Assembly: GCA_021811865.1 (NCBI GenBank)
Contig: JAKAQB010000010.1
Span: 1 to 64,000, forward strand
Source of the DNA: Actinomycetes bacterium
GTDB lineage: Bacteria; Actinomycetota; Acidimicrobiia; Acidimicrobiales; Palsa-688
Direction of reading: 5' to 3'
DNA length: 64,000 bases
This document shows, in pieces, positions 56,501 through 63,246 of the stretch. The notes under the pieces are model-generated. The model had not been told where the DNA came from. It did no database searches and saw only the letters and a program-made list of their open reading frames with translations. How positions within the stretch are numbered: the first letter of the stretch is position 1; each line of letters begins with the position of its first letter. Made by a program: the position numbers and the translations under genes.

Positions 56501-56788
56501 GGCGTCGCCCACGGCGAGCGGGTCCGGGTCGCCGGGGTCGTCACCCACCGGCAGCGTCCGGCGACGGCGGCGGGCATCACGTTCCTCAACCTCGAGGATG
56601 AGACCGGGCTCATCAACGTCGTCTGCCACAAGGGGGTGTGGGCCAGGTACCGGCGGGCGGCCCGTGGGGCGCCGGCGCTCGTCATCGACGGTCGCCTCGA
56701 GCGTGGGGACGGGGTGGTCAACATCCTCGCCGCGCGGATCGAGGCGCTCGCCCTCGGTGCTGCCCTTCGGTCCCGGGATTTCCGCTGA
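53513..56788 (+). CDS. dnaE2: error-prone DNA polymerase DnaE2 (ImuC)
   Basis: 1091 residues. PHP domain at the start (AELHCHSNFSFLDGASHPEE, ALTDHDGMYG) keeps its His residues. The polymerase site shows PDIDVDIESGRREEVIQYV near residue 429, then QGRGSAANSAVCFALGIT just before it. Finger region GIHSGGMVICD and VSFAYLVYASAWLKRHHP. The C-terminus is the short DnaE2 form, with an OB-fold (VRVAGVVTHRQRPATA) but without a tau-binding tail. It performs SOS translesion synthesis with ImuA' and ImuB, encoded 6.6 kb upstream instead of adjacent. A Gly/Arg-rich insert (~917-930) is repeat-coded. Confidence 0.96.
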   Translation: MAYAELHCHSNFSFLDGASHPEELVAEAARLGLEALALTDHDGMYGVVRFAEAAALVGMPTVFGAEVTLDLPAARPMGAGRAAPQRAGAADPEGSHVVVLARDPVGYTRLARALSVAHLEGGEKGRPTMDLTSLGAIGSGAVPDLAALHKPLQQVEGVADHWVVLTGCRKGTVPAALVEAGPGRAGAELARLQRALGRSNVVVELWDHGDPIDSARNDALVTLADRAGAGVVATNNVHYHRPDRRRLAAALAAVRARRSLDDMDGWLPAAGAAHLRSGAEQSRRFSRYPGVVEAAAELGRACAFDLRLVAPSLPPYPTPDGLSEMAFLRRLAEGGARRRYGPREAPDHPGAWAQIDHELAVIEQLGFPGYFLIVWDIVEFCRRHDIYCQGRGSAANSAVCFALGITKADAVRLGLLFERFLSAQRDGPPDIDVDIESGRREEVIQYVYSRYGRGCAAQVANVITYRPRSSVRDMGKALGAAPGQLDAWSKQIDAWGPLEATADHDIPAPVMALAHEVQHFPRHLGIHSGGMVICDRPVAEVCPVEWARMPGRSVLQWDKDDCASAGLVKFDLLGLGMLTVIHATVDHIAASTGEVVDLATIPQDDTVYEMLCRADSVGVFQVESRAQMATLPRLRPRNFYDLVVEVALIRPGPIQGGSVHPYIRRRNGKEPVTYLHPLLERSLAKTLGVPLFQEQLMQMAIDVAGFTPSEADQLRQAMGSKRSRERMERLRARLYSGMAERGITGEVADQIYGKLVAFANFGFPESHSVSFAYLVYASAWLKRHHPAAFTAGLLDGQPMGFWSPQTIVADARRHGVEVRGPDVNASGAKSRLEAGAVRLGLSYVRHIGDGLASSMSAGQPYAGVEDLVRRTGVTVPQAEALATAGALGCFGMSRRQALWVAGAAAQAGADLAVAVGGGGGGRTGGGGGRGRVARGRSARLAGLVTGMEPPPLPGMSPAETNRADLWATGLSPDSYPTELVRDALARAGVVTAGGLAGVAHGERVRVAGVVTHRQRPATAAGITFLNLEDETGLINVVCHKGVWARYRRAARGAPALVIDGRLERGDGVVNILAARIEALALGAALRSRDFR
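56261..56298 (+). repeat. 21-bp-spaced coding repeat in dnaE2
   Basis: GGTGGCGGCGGGGGGCG occurs at 56261-56277 and 56282-56298 and encodes a Gly-rich loop between the finger and OB-fold regions. Confidence 0.85.
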
Positions 56789-56938
56789 CTTCCCGCGGTC
56801 ACGCGGTCAGCGGTCGCGGTGCTGGAGCGATCAGGCTGCCGGGGTCGCCTGGCCGGCGAGGAGCATGCCCTCGGCGGAGCGTGACCGAGGAGGCACGACC
56901 AGGGGAGCAGTTGGGCCCCGGCTGGCAGGGAGCAACGC

Positions 56939-57445
56939 TCAGAACACGTGGTCGTGGTGATGGTGGTGGCGCCGACCCCGGCGCCGGGCGATCAGGTAGA
57001 TGACCCCGACCACGAGGAGCAGTGGCATGAGCCCGTGAGCCACGCCGATGGCCAGGCCGAAGGCGCCGCCGGCGACTGCCACCGCGCCGGCGATGACGAG
57101 CGGGGCGAGGAGCAGCAGGGCTATCACCCACAGGACGGGGTGGGAGCGACGGGGCATGGGAGCAACCTCCGGGTACATGGGTTGGTCGAGCGGGGGCAGG
57201 TCGGCGAGCAGGGGCTCGAGGTCCGCGCGGGTCTTGGCGGCGGCGGCCCGGCCCGCCCGGTCGTTGAGCTCGGCCTCGTCGAGGCGACCGTCGGCGAAGT
57301 GCTTGCAGAGGGCGTCGGTGACACGGGAGCGTTCGGCGTTGTCGATGCGGATCTGCGACGGGTGCACGCGGGGCGCACCGGGTTGGCGCGCCCCCCACCG
57401 CGGCGGCTGGGCGCCCCAGGAGCAGGGGTCGGAGGGGCAGGACAT
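56939..57445 (-). CDS. DUF1707 domain membrane protein with His-rich tail
   Basis: 168 residues. Residues ~32-85 are DUF1707 (IRIDNAERSRVTDALCKHFA, DGRLDEAELNDRAGRAAAAK, LADLPPL), a domain found at the N-terminus of actinobacterial membrane proteins. Two membrane spans (~103-150) follow. The end RRGRRHHHHHDHVF is a natural His cluster that may bind metal. ATG with AAGGAGG at good spacing. It precedes, on the same strand, nothing obvious, and follows the PspC gene by 13 bases, so they are co-transcribed. Confidence 0.85.
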   Translation of the reverse strand: MSCPSDPCSWGAQPPRWGARQPGAPRVHPSQIRIDNAERSRVTDALCKHFADGRLDEAELNDRAGRAAAAKTRADLEPLLADLPPLDQPMYPEVAPMPRRSHPVLWVIALLLLAPLVIAGAVAVAGGAFGLAIGVAHGLMPLLLVVGVIYLIARRRGRRHHHHHDHVF

Positions 57446-57458
57446 GGTGGCGCCTCCT

Positions 57459-57719
57459 TCAGGGCCGGCTCAGCCGGGCTATCAGGTCCTCGGCGATAGA
57501 GCTCGGAGCGTCGCCGGCGGGGATCAGCAGCCAGAGGGCGAGGTACAGGGGAACGGCGATCCCGCCCATCACGGCGAGCACCACGAAGGCGATGCGGACC
57601 AGGAGCGGGTCCATGTCCAGGTGTTCGGCCAGGCCGGCGGCGACGCCGGCGACCATGCGGTGCGTGGTGCAGCGGCGGACCGTCCCGGTGGTGGGAGCGG
57701 TGAGCGGGTTGAGGGTCAT
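57459..57719 (-). CDS. PspC-domain membrane protein
   Basis: 86 residues. The PspC signature is complete: RRCTTHRMVAGVAAGLAEHL, MDPLLVRIAFVVLAVMGG, IAVPLYLALWLLIPAGD. PspC proteins sense or stabilise the membrane under stress. The ATG at 57719 was chosen because TLNPLTAP is the typical short N-terminus; an ATG at 57755 is possible. It is divergent from a kinase that carries the same domain. Confidence 0.88.
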   Translation of the reverse strand: MTLNPLTAPTTGTVRRCTTHRMVAGVAAGLAEHLDMDPLLVRIAFVVLAVMGGIAVPLYLALWLLIPAGDAPSSIAEDLIARLSRP

Positions 57720-57757
57720 GGCCAGATGGTCCACCCAGCCGGGCGGCGCCACCATCG

Positions 57758-57810
57758 GGGATGTCCCGGATCGTTCCCCGACGAGCGGAGGAGGTGCTCA
57801 GGGACATCCC
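57758..57810. promoter_or_regulatory. paired GGGA-N2-TCCC sites in the PspC/kinase divergent promoter
   Basis: GGGATGTCCC at 57758-57767 and its exact reverse complement GGGACATCCC at 57801-57810 lie between the divergent genes. Each site is itself a near-palindrome. This is the layout expected for a dimeric LuxR-type regulator, probably the product at 59309, as in LiaR/VraR-type autoregulation (inference). Confidence 0.55.
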
Positions 57811-57812
57811 TC

Positions 57813-59312
57813 ATGGATCGTCTTGCCCCTTGGTGGGATCATCGAGGCATACCCGAGACCTTCGTTCCCCCGCCACCCCCGCCGCCCCCGCAACCCCCGT
57901 CGCCGCCGCCGGCCGGTCAGGAGCCGGCAGCCGGACGGCCCCGGCCGGCCGGACCGCCGTTGGGCCGCGGGTGGGATCACGCCTGCGGCGGGCCGGGACC
58001 TTGGGCCGGCGGCGTGCTGTGGAGGGCGCACGACCGCCGGTGGCGCAGGCCGCGGCGCTCGGGCCCCCTGCGCCGCCGGCCCGGTGACGGGCTGCTCGGG
58101 GGCGTCGCCGCCGGCGTCGCCTCCCGGGTCGGCCTCGACCCCCTGGTGGTGCGGGCGATCTTCGTGGTCGCCGCCCTGGGCAGCGGCATCGGCCTCGCCG
58201 CCTACCTCGTCGGGTGGGTGGTCCTCCCCGCCGAGGGGGACGGCGAGGCAGGGAGCATCCTCTCCCGGGCCCGGTCCGACACCCAGGGGATCGCCCTGGT
58301 GATCGGGCTCGTGCCGCTGCTCGTCGTGGTGTTGTTGATGGCGTCGTTGCTCGGCACGCCGTGGCTCGGGTCGCTGGCATGGCCGATGCTGATCGCCGCT
58401 GCGGGGCTCATCCTCGTGTGGCGGGACGGCACCGACGCCGACCGGGCCCCGATGCGCCAGCTCGGCGAGCCTCTCGCCCGCTTCGGTGCCGGTCCCCACG
58501 GCACGTGGCGGCGGGCGCTGGCCCGGATCATCCTCGGCGTCGCCGTCACCGTGGGTGGCGTGGCGGTCCTCACCCTCGGCCACGAGCGGGCCGTGATCCG
58601 ACCGCTCGCCGGCGTGGCGGCGGTGCTCGGGGGGATCCTGGCCGTCTTCGGCCCGTGGTGGCTCAACCTGGCGCGCGAGCTGGCCAACGAGCGCAGGGCC
58701 CGCATGCGCGCCGAGGAGCGCGCCGAGCTCGCCAGCCGGGTCCACGACTCGGTGCTGCAGACATTGACGCTGATCCAGCGCCATGCCGAGGAGCCGCAGC
58801 GCGTGGCGCAGCTGGCGCGCAGCCAGGAGCGGGAGCTGCGGGCCTGGCTCTTCGAGGGCCGACCCCCCGGCGGCTTCGACGCCGGCGTGACCAGCCTGGG
58901 CGAGGCCCTGCGGCGTGTGCAGACCGACGTGGAAGAGGCCCACGACGTGCGCGTCGAGCTCGTGGCCGTCGGCGACGTGCCGCTCGACGACCGCCTCGAA
59001 CCTCTGGTCGCCGCAGCGAGGGAGGCCACCGTGAACGCCGCCAAGTGGTCGGGGGCGCCCGTCGTGTCGGTGTTCGCTGAAGTCGAGCCCGAGCAGGTGT
59101 CGGTGTTCGTCCGGGACAGAGGGGTGGGCTTCGACCGGGCGTCCGTCGGCGCCGACCGCAAGGGTGTCGCCGAGTCGATCGAGGGTCGGATGGCCCGCGC
59201 CGGCGGGCGCGCCGTGATCCGCAGCCGTCCGGGAGAGGGCACCGAAGTGGAGCTGCAGGCACCGCTGCCGGCCGCACGCCACCGGGCGCCGGCGCCCGGG
59301 GCGGCGCCGTGA
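57813..59312 (+). CDS. sensor histidine kinase with N-terminal PspC domain
   Basis: 499 residues. A Pro-rich start (~19-33) and basic segment lead into a PspC domain (~84-142: RRPGDGLLGGVAAGVASRVG, PLVVRAIFVVAALGSG, LAAYLVGWVVLPAEG). Then come four further membrane segments (~160-285), a HisKA_3 helix with His311 (LASRVHDSVLQTLTLIQRHA), and a HATPase (REATVNAAKWSGA, VRDRGVGFD). It is an envelope-stress kinase fusing the sensor domain that is also encoded alone next door. GTGA overlap with the regulator gene. The good GGAGGAGG at 57786-57793 is too far upstream, so the start is slightly uncertain. Confidence 0.92.
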   Translation: MDRLAPWWDHRGIPETFVPPPPPPPPQPPSPPPAGQEPAAGRPRPAGPPLGRGWDHACGGPGPWAGGVLWRAHDRRWRRPRRSGPLRRRPGDGLLGGVAAGVASRVGLDPLVVRAIFVVAALGSGIGLAAYLVGWVVLPAEGDGEAGSILSRARSDTQGIALVIGLVPLLVVVLLMASLLGTPWLGSLAWPMLIAAAGLILVWRDGTDADRAPMRQLGEPLARFGAGPHGTWRRALARIILGVAVTVGGVAVLTLGHERAVIRPLAGVAAVLGGILAVFGPWWLNLARELANERRARMRAEERAELASRVHDSVLQTLTLIQRHAEEPQRVAQLARSQERELRAWLFEGRPPGGFDAGVTSLGEALRRVQTDVEEAHDVRVELVAVGDVPLDDRLEPLVAAAREATVNAAKWSGAPVVSVFAEVEPEQVSVFVRDRGVGFDRASVGADRKGVAESIEGRMARAGGRAVIRSRPGEGTEVELQAPLPAARHRAPAPGAAP

Positions 59313-59956
59313 CTCCCCGACCCCGGGTGGTGCTGGTCGACGATCACCACCTGTTCCGATCGGGGGTGCGAGCCGAGCTCGGCGACCGTGTCGAGGTGCT
59401 CGGTGAGGCCTCCGACGTGGAGGAGGCCATCGCCGTCGTCCTCGCCCAGCGCCCCGATGTGGTCATCCTCGACGTTCACCTCCCTTCGGGGGGAGGGCAG
59501 CTGGTGGTCGAGGAGGTGAAGCGCGTCGACTCCGAGGTGCGCTTCCTGGCGCTGTCGGTGTCCGACGCCCCCGAGGACGTCATCGCCGTGATCCGCGCCG
59601 GCGCCCGCGGTTACGTCACCAAGGCGATCTCAGCCGACGAGCTGGTCGACGCCGTCGTCCGCGTCGCCGGTGGGGACGCCGTGTTCTCGCCCCGGCTGGC
59701 CGGCTTCGTGCTCGACGCCTTCGCCGCCCTCCCGGGGGCTGCGCCCCCGGTGGACCCCGAGCTCGACCAGCTCTCGGCGCGCGAGCGCGAAGTCCTCCGT
59801 CTCATCGCCCGGGGCTACACCTACAAGGAGGTCGCCCGGGAGCTGTCGATCTCCATCAAGACGGTGGAGAGCCATGTGTCGGCCGTCCTGCGCAAGCTGC
59901 AGCTGTCCACCCGTCACCAGCTGAGCCGCTGGGCCGCCGAGCGCCGGTTGATCTAG
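59309..59956 (+). CDS. LuxR-family response regulator of the PspC kinase
   Basis: 215 residues. Receiver: VVLVDDHHLFRSGV, phospho-acceptor Asp55 in VVILDVHLPSGGG, Lys in GYVTKAISADEL. HTH: LSAREREVLRLIARGYTYKEVARELSI, split as ARGYTYKEVAREL and KTVESHVSAVLRKLQL. GTG start inside the kinase stop. Its likely operators are the GGGA-N2-TCCC pair at 57758-57810. Confidence 0.94.
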   Translation: MTPRPRVVLVDDHHLFRSGVRAELGDRVEVLGEASDVEEAIAVVLAQRPDVVILDVHLPSGGGQLVVEEVKRVDSEVRFLALSVSDAPEDVIAVIRAGARGYVTKAISADELVDAVVRVAGGDAVFSPRLAGFVLDAFAALPGAAPPVDPELDQLSAREREVLRLIARGYTYKEVARELSISIKTVESHVSAVLRKLQLSTRHQLSRWAAERRLI

Positions 59957-59968
59957 CCCTCGCTTGGC

Positions 59969-61114
59969 TCAGGGCCGGTTCCCGGTCACCCCCTGCTCGA
60001 CCGTGCCGGTGATGGTGAGGTGGTTCTGGGGCGTGCTCCAGATCCCCCAGCCCTCGTCGGTGATGACGTTGCCGACCAGCCGCACGCCCTCTTGGACAGG
60101 GGCCGCCGTGCCCTTGGGGGCACCGGGAGGGAGGCCGGCTGTGACCACGATCACCCCGGTGGGCTTCGGGACGTAGCCAGGGAGGTGCTCGAAGGGGGGC
60201 AGCCCGCCGTTGTCGCTCAGGAAGTTGTCCTCGATCAGGGTGCCGGAGACGACGTCGCCTGGCGCCAGCGAGTTCAGCACGATGCCCGGGGCCACGCTGC
60301 CTGTCGCCACGTTGCCGCGCACCACCGTCCCGGCGAGCTCGGTGTGGGGCATGTTGTCGGCGACGACGACGCCCTCCGCGTTGCCCACGCTCACGTTGTC
60401 GATGACCTGGTTGCCGGTGACGGCCTCACCCGCCACATGGGTGGACACGACGATCCCACAGCCGCGGGGGTTGTCAACGACGACGTTGCGCTCGACCAGG
60501 TTGTCCACGGCGGGGCGAGGCAGCCCGGCCCCGAGCGTGCCGGGGCTCTGGGCCCCGTCGTCGAAGACCCCGATGCCGCCCTCCCCCAGGTTGGCGACGA
60601 TGGTGTTGCCCTCGATCCTGGAGTGCGAGCTGCCGACCAGCTCGACCGCCTTGGCGTCCACGATGCAAGGGCCCGTCGGCTTGGCCGGGGGGAAGGGGCA
60701 CACGTCGGGATGGACGAGGTTCCCGGTCACCGTGCTGTCCTCGATGACCACGCCGTTGGCGTCCTGCACCAAGATGCCCTGGTCGGTAGCCCCCGTCACC
60801 GTGGCGCCGCGGACCACGACGCCGACGGCCCCGGGGGGCACGTAGATGCCGATGTCGCAGCCGCTGGCCTCTACCGTCCCGCTGACGGTCTCATGGGAGT
60901 GCGCCACGAGCTTGGCCGTCAGCTTCGAGGCGCCGGCCGGGGTGCAGCCGCCCGACGAGGCGGCCCCGGCGCGGGCCACAGCCGCGTACGCCGCGCCGGG
61001 CGGGGCGCCGAGCAGGCTGGCGCCGCCGAGGAGCGCCGCCAAGACCCAGCCGGGCAGCCAAGGGCGCCCCCTACGAGACCTCCTGGTCGACATGACGGAT
61101 GTGCTGGTTGGCAT
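59969..61114 (-). CDS. secreted right-handed beta-helix protein
   Basis: 381 residues. Signal peptide (~8-42, RRSRRGRPWLPGWVLAALLG, ending AAYAA). The rest is a parallel beta-helix of NosD/pectate-lyase type, with repeated turns such as VVIEDSTVTGN, SRIEGNTIVAN, NLVERNVVVDN, VTGNQVIDNVSVGN, GTLIEDNFLSDN and GVRLVGNVITDE. No lyase active-site pattern is clear. It may bind or process a surface polysaccharide. ATG at 61114 gives GAAGGGG a 7-base spacing; 61120 is an alternative. Confidence 0.85.
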   Translation of the reverse strand: MPTSTSVMSTRRSRRGRPWLPGWVLAALLGGASLLGAPPGAAYAAVARAGAASSGGCTPAGASKLTAKLVAHSHETVSGTVEASGCDIGIYVPPGAVGVVVRGATVTGATDQGILVQDANGVVIEDSTVTGNLVHPDVCPFPPAKPTGPCIVDAKAVELVGSSHSRIEGNTIVANLGEGGIGVFDDGAQSPGTLGAGLPRPAVDNLVERNVVVDNPRGCGIVVSTHVAGEAVTGNQVIDNVSVGNAEGVVVADNMPHTELAGTVVRGNVATGSVAPGIVLNSLAPGDVVSGTLIEDNFLSDNGGLPPFEHLPGYVPKPTGVIVVTAGLPPGAPKGTAAPVQEGVRLVGNVITDEGWGIWSTPQNHLTITGTVEQGVTGNRP

Positions 61115-61484
61115 ACCCATCCCCTTCCTACCCCTGAGCTCGACGTCATGCGATCAGCTCAACGTGGGGGACGGTACCACCCGTAGGGCTGACCCAGCAA
61201 CAGGTCTCATCACGGGCTTCTCCTGAGCCACGCCTTCGGCGCCACCAGCTCGGGAAGCGCCGGACGAACCCGCCTCAGCCCGGCGAGACGGGATGTTGAT
61301 CGGGCACCCCGAGGTAGCCACAAGGCGCCAGGGCCCCGCCCTTGCCATCCGGCAAGGCGCGCCTTGCCTCGCGGCGAGGAGAGACATGACCTCAGAGGGA
61401 GGGACTTCGCCACCTCGATTTCTTAGCCTTGGACATGGGGATGGGGAGAGCCTCCCCGAGAAAGAGAAGAAGGAGGCCAGCGGG
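61115..61484. other. intergenic region with mutually exclusive stem-loops (61341-61368)
   Basis: No gene seen. CTTGCC (61341-61346) can pair with GGCAAG (61351-61356). That same GGCAAG lies in the perfect palindrome GGCAAGGCGCGCCTTGCC (61351-61368) and can instead pair with the second CTTGCC. Such exclusive hairpins 115 bases ahead of a well-supported start resemble an attenuator. No known riboswitch consensus was recognised. Confidence 0.45.
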
Positions 61485-61916
61485 ATGTCCACCACCACCA
61501 CCACCACCACCACCACCACTTGCGAAGACCCGGCTGTTGCACCGGCAAGGCCCAGGTCAGGCGCCCGGCAGAGGCTCGCGGTCCTCGCAGCCTCGCTCAC
61601 AGCGCTTGGCGCCCCGGCCGCCAGGCTCGCCGCGTGCTCGTCGTCGAATAGCACCGGAGAAGCTCATCAGGCCCAGAGGACGCCGACGAGCCAGGGCGGC
61701 GACGCGGTGGGGATGACCGCGATGCTGGCTGTGCTCCGTACCCGCTCCCATCTGGTGATCCTGGCCCTGTCGCTGGCGGCTCTGGCCGTCCTCGCGTTCG
61801 ACGCCGCCACCGCCCTGCACGTGTTCTCGGCGGGGTGGACGGTCTCCCATCCCGATGGGACGGAGTTGGCGTACATAGGCGGCTGTTGGGGCGGTGGAGC
61901 GGTGATGGTGCCGTGA
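61485..61916 (+). CDS. small exported or membrane protein with poly-Thr start
   Basis: 143 residues. The start is supported by AAGGAGG, 8 bases before ATG. Residues 3-12 are ten Thr coded by a (ACC)9ACT run. A hydrophobic stretch at ~32-50 and a membrane helix at ~93-112 (LVILALSLAALAVLAFDAA) flank a Ser/Gln-rich middle. It ends WTVSHPDGTELAYIGGCWGGGA. No family recognised. It might be spurious, but the ribosome site and membrane helix argue for a gene. Confidence 0.5.
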   Translation: MSTTTTTTTTTTCEDPAVAPARPRSGARQRLAVLAASLTALGAPAARLAACSSSNSTGEAHQAQRTPTSQGGDAVGMTAMLAVLRTRSHLVILALSLAALAVLAFDAATALHVFSAGWTVSHPDGTELAYIGGCWGGGAVMVP

Positions 61917-61942
61917 TCACGTAGGCCATGCCGGCCGCCCGC

Positions 61943-61948
61943 TACGGT
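61943..61948 (+). promoter_or_regulatory. pgeF: -10 hexamer TACGGT of pgeF
   Basis: TACGGT ends 6 bases before the GTG at 61955; a leaderless layout. Confidence 0.5.
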
Positions 61949-61954
61949 GGAGGG

Positions 61955-62767
61955 GTGGCGGCGACGCACACGATGGGGACCCGGGCGGGGATCCCGGTGC
62001 TCAGCTTCCCGTTGCTCGCCGGCCACCCCGTCGACGCCGTCGTGACCACTCGTGCCGGGGGCGTGTCCGAAGGCCCGTACGCCACGCTCAACCTCGGGCT
62101 GCACGTGGAGGACGAGGCGGACCGCGTGGTCGCCAACCGCGCCCGCGCCGCCGCCACGATCGGCTCGGCGCTCGAGGACCTGGTGTTCGCCAACCAGGTT
62201 CACGGCCGGATGGTCGCTGAGGTGTCCGGCGCCGACAGGGGGCGGGGCACGCTCAGCCCCGTCGACGCCATCGACGGCGTCGACGCCCTCGTGACCCATG
62301 AGGCGGGTGTCGGCCTCGCCGTGCTCGTCGCCGACTGCGCCCCGATCCTGCTCTACGACGAGCGCACCCACGCCCTGGCTGCGGTCCACGCCGGCTGGCG
62401 GGGCGCCGTGGTGGGCGTGGCCGCCGCTGCCGTCGACGCGTTGGCGGCCGGTGGCGCACGCCGGGAGGATCTCGTCGCCGCCGTCGGCCCGGCCGTGCCC
62501 GCCGACCGCTACCAGGTGGGGGAGGAGGTGGCCGAGGCGGCCTCCGCCGCGTTTGGCTCCGACGCGGGGGAGGTGCTCTGGCCCGACGGGACCGGGCGGT
62601 GGCGGTTCGACGTGTGGGCCGCCAACGAGCGGGTCCTGGCCGGCGCCGGCGTCCCCGCTGCCAACGTCGTCACCGCCCGGGTGGGCACCGGAGGCGCTGG
62701 ACCGTTCTTCAGCGACCGTGCGGCCCGGCCCTGCGGGCGGTTCGCGCTCCTCGCCGTGCTGCGCTGA
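61955..62767 (+). CDS. pgeF: PgeF/YfiH (laccase-domain LACC1-type) protein
   Basis: 270 residues. The His-Cys-His metal/active site is visible: FANQVHGRMV, LVADCAPILLYD and AVHAGWRGAVVG. Front block VVTTRAGGVSEGPYATLNLG is family-typical. The family is described both as a peptidoglycan editing factor that removes wrongly inserted amino acids from precursors and as a purine nucleoside phosphorylase/deaminase. In many actinobacteria it follows ftsZ; here it does not. GTG start set by TACGGT; an upstream ATG at 61928 precedes the -10 and is unlikely. Confidence 0.92.
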   Translation: MAATHTMGTRAGIPVLSFPLLAGHPVDAVVTTRAGGVSEGPYATLNLGLHVEDEADRVVANRARAAATIGSALEDLVFANQVHGRMVAEVSGADRGRGTLSPVDAIDGVDALVTHEAGVGLAVLVADCAPILLYDERTHALAAVHAGWRGAVVGVAAAAVDALAAGGARREDLVAAVGPAVPADRYQVGEEVAEAASAAFGSDAGEVLWPDGTGRWRFDVWAANERVLAGAGVPAANVVTARVGTGGAGPFFSDRAARPCGRFALLAVLR

Positions 62768-62815
62768 CGGCGCTCGTCGCCCGCCCCCGCCCGCCGCCCC
62801 GCCCGCCCCGCCCGT

Positions 62816-63163
62816 TCAGCCGCCGATGCTCGCCGGCGTGCCGGTCTGGCGGAAGGCGGCCTCCAGCCTGGCGCGCACGTCGGCCATCGCCCGGTCCCAG
62901 TTGCGCTGGGGGGTCGCCGGTCGGCCGAGCCGCTCCAGGCGCACCCTGGTCACGCCCTCGGAGACGGCCAGCACCTGCACGGCCAGCTTCAGCCACCTCG
63001 AGCGGGGCCCGAGCAGCCAGCCGTCGATGGGATCCCCGCGCTGGGCGGTGCCACGAAGGTCGTCTTGCCACTTGACGCGGAAGCCCGCGCCGCCCAAGGT
63101 GGAGCGGACCCACTCGCAGGTCCACGCCGGCGCCCCGAACACCTCCAGTTCGACAGTGTCCAC
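62816..63163 (-). CDS. hypothetical protein
   Basis: 115 residues, no recognised domain. Predicted as a small alpha/beta protein: VELEVFGAPAWTCEWVRSTL, then WQDDLRGTAQRGDPIDGW, VQVLAVSEGVTRVRLERLG and a C-terminal helix AMADVRARLEAAFRQTG. It has acceptable codon use and a leaderless promoter. GTG start at 63163. The 48-base gap to pgeF is C-rich. Confidence 0.65.
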   Translation of the reverse strand: MDTVELEVFGAPAWTCEWVRSTLGGAGFRVKWQDDLRGTAQRGDPIDGWLLGPRSRWLKLAVQVLAVSEGVTRVRLERLGRPATPQRNWDRAMADVRARLEAAFRQTGTPASIGG

Positions 63164-63169
63164 GCGCGA

Positions 63170-63175
63170 AGTGTA
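63170..63175 (-). promoter_or_regulatory. -10 hexamer TACACT of the hypothetical gene at 62816
   Basis: TACACT ends 6 bases before the GTG at 63163 on the minus strand; a leaderless layout. Confidence 0.5.
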
Positions 63176-63246
63176 GAAGAATCGCTTACCGGCGGTCCCC
63201 TGAGGCCGGCGGCGCCTGGCCCGTTCTACGGGCAGAAACGAGGGTG

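Noticed and set aside
53966..56629. 887-codon open frame on the minus strand
   Set aside because: It is the antisense shadow of dnaE2. The product is a His/Gly/Arg-rich string with no domain, produced by high GC third positions.
56939..57390. Engineered His tag in the DUF1707 protein
   Set aside because: The HHHHHDHVF end lies in natural genomic context with normal flanks and mixed CAC/CAT-type codons; natural His-rich tails are common.
61200..61440. c-di-GMP or c-di-AMP riboswitch upstream of the poly-Thr gene
   Set aside because: I compared it with remembered consensus cores and found no match; only simple inverted repeats remain.
61154..61654. 166-codon minus-strand frame with ten Val in a row
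   Set aside because: It is the reverse reading of the ACC triplet run; no ribosome site or homology pattern.
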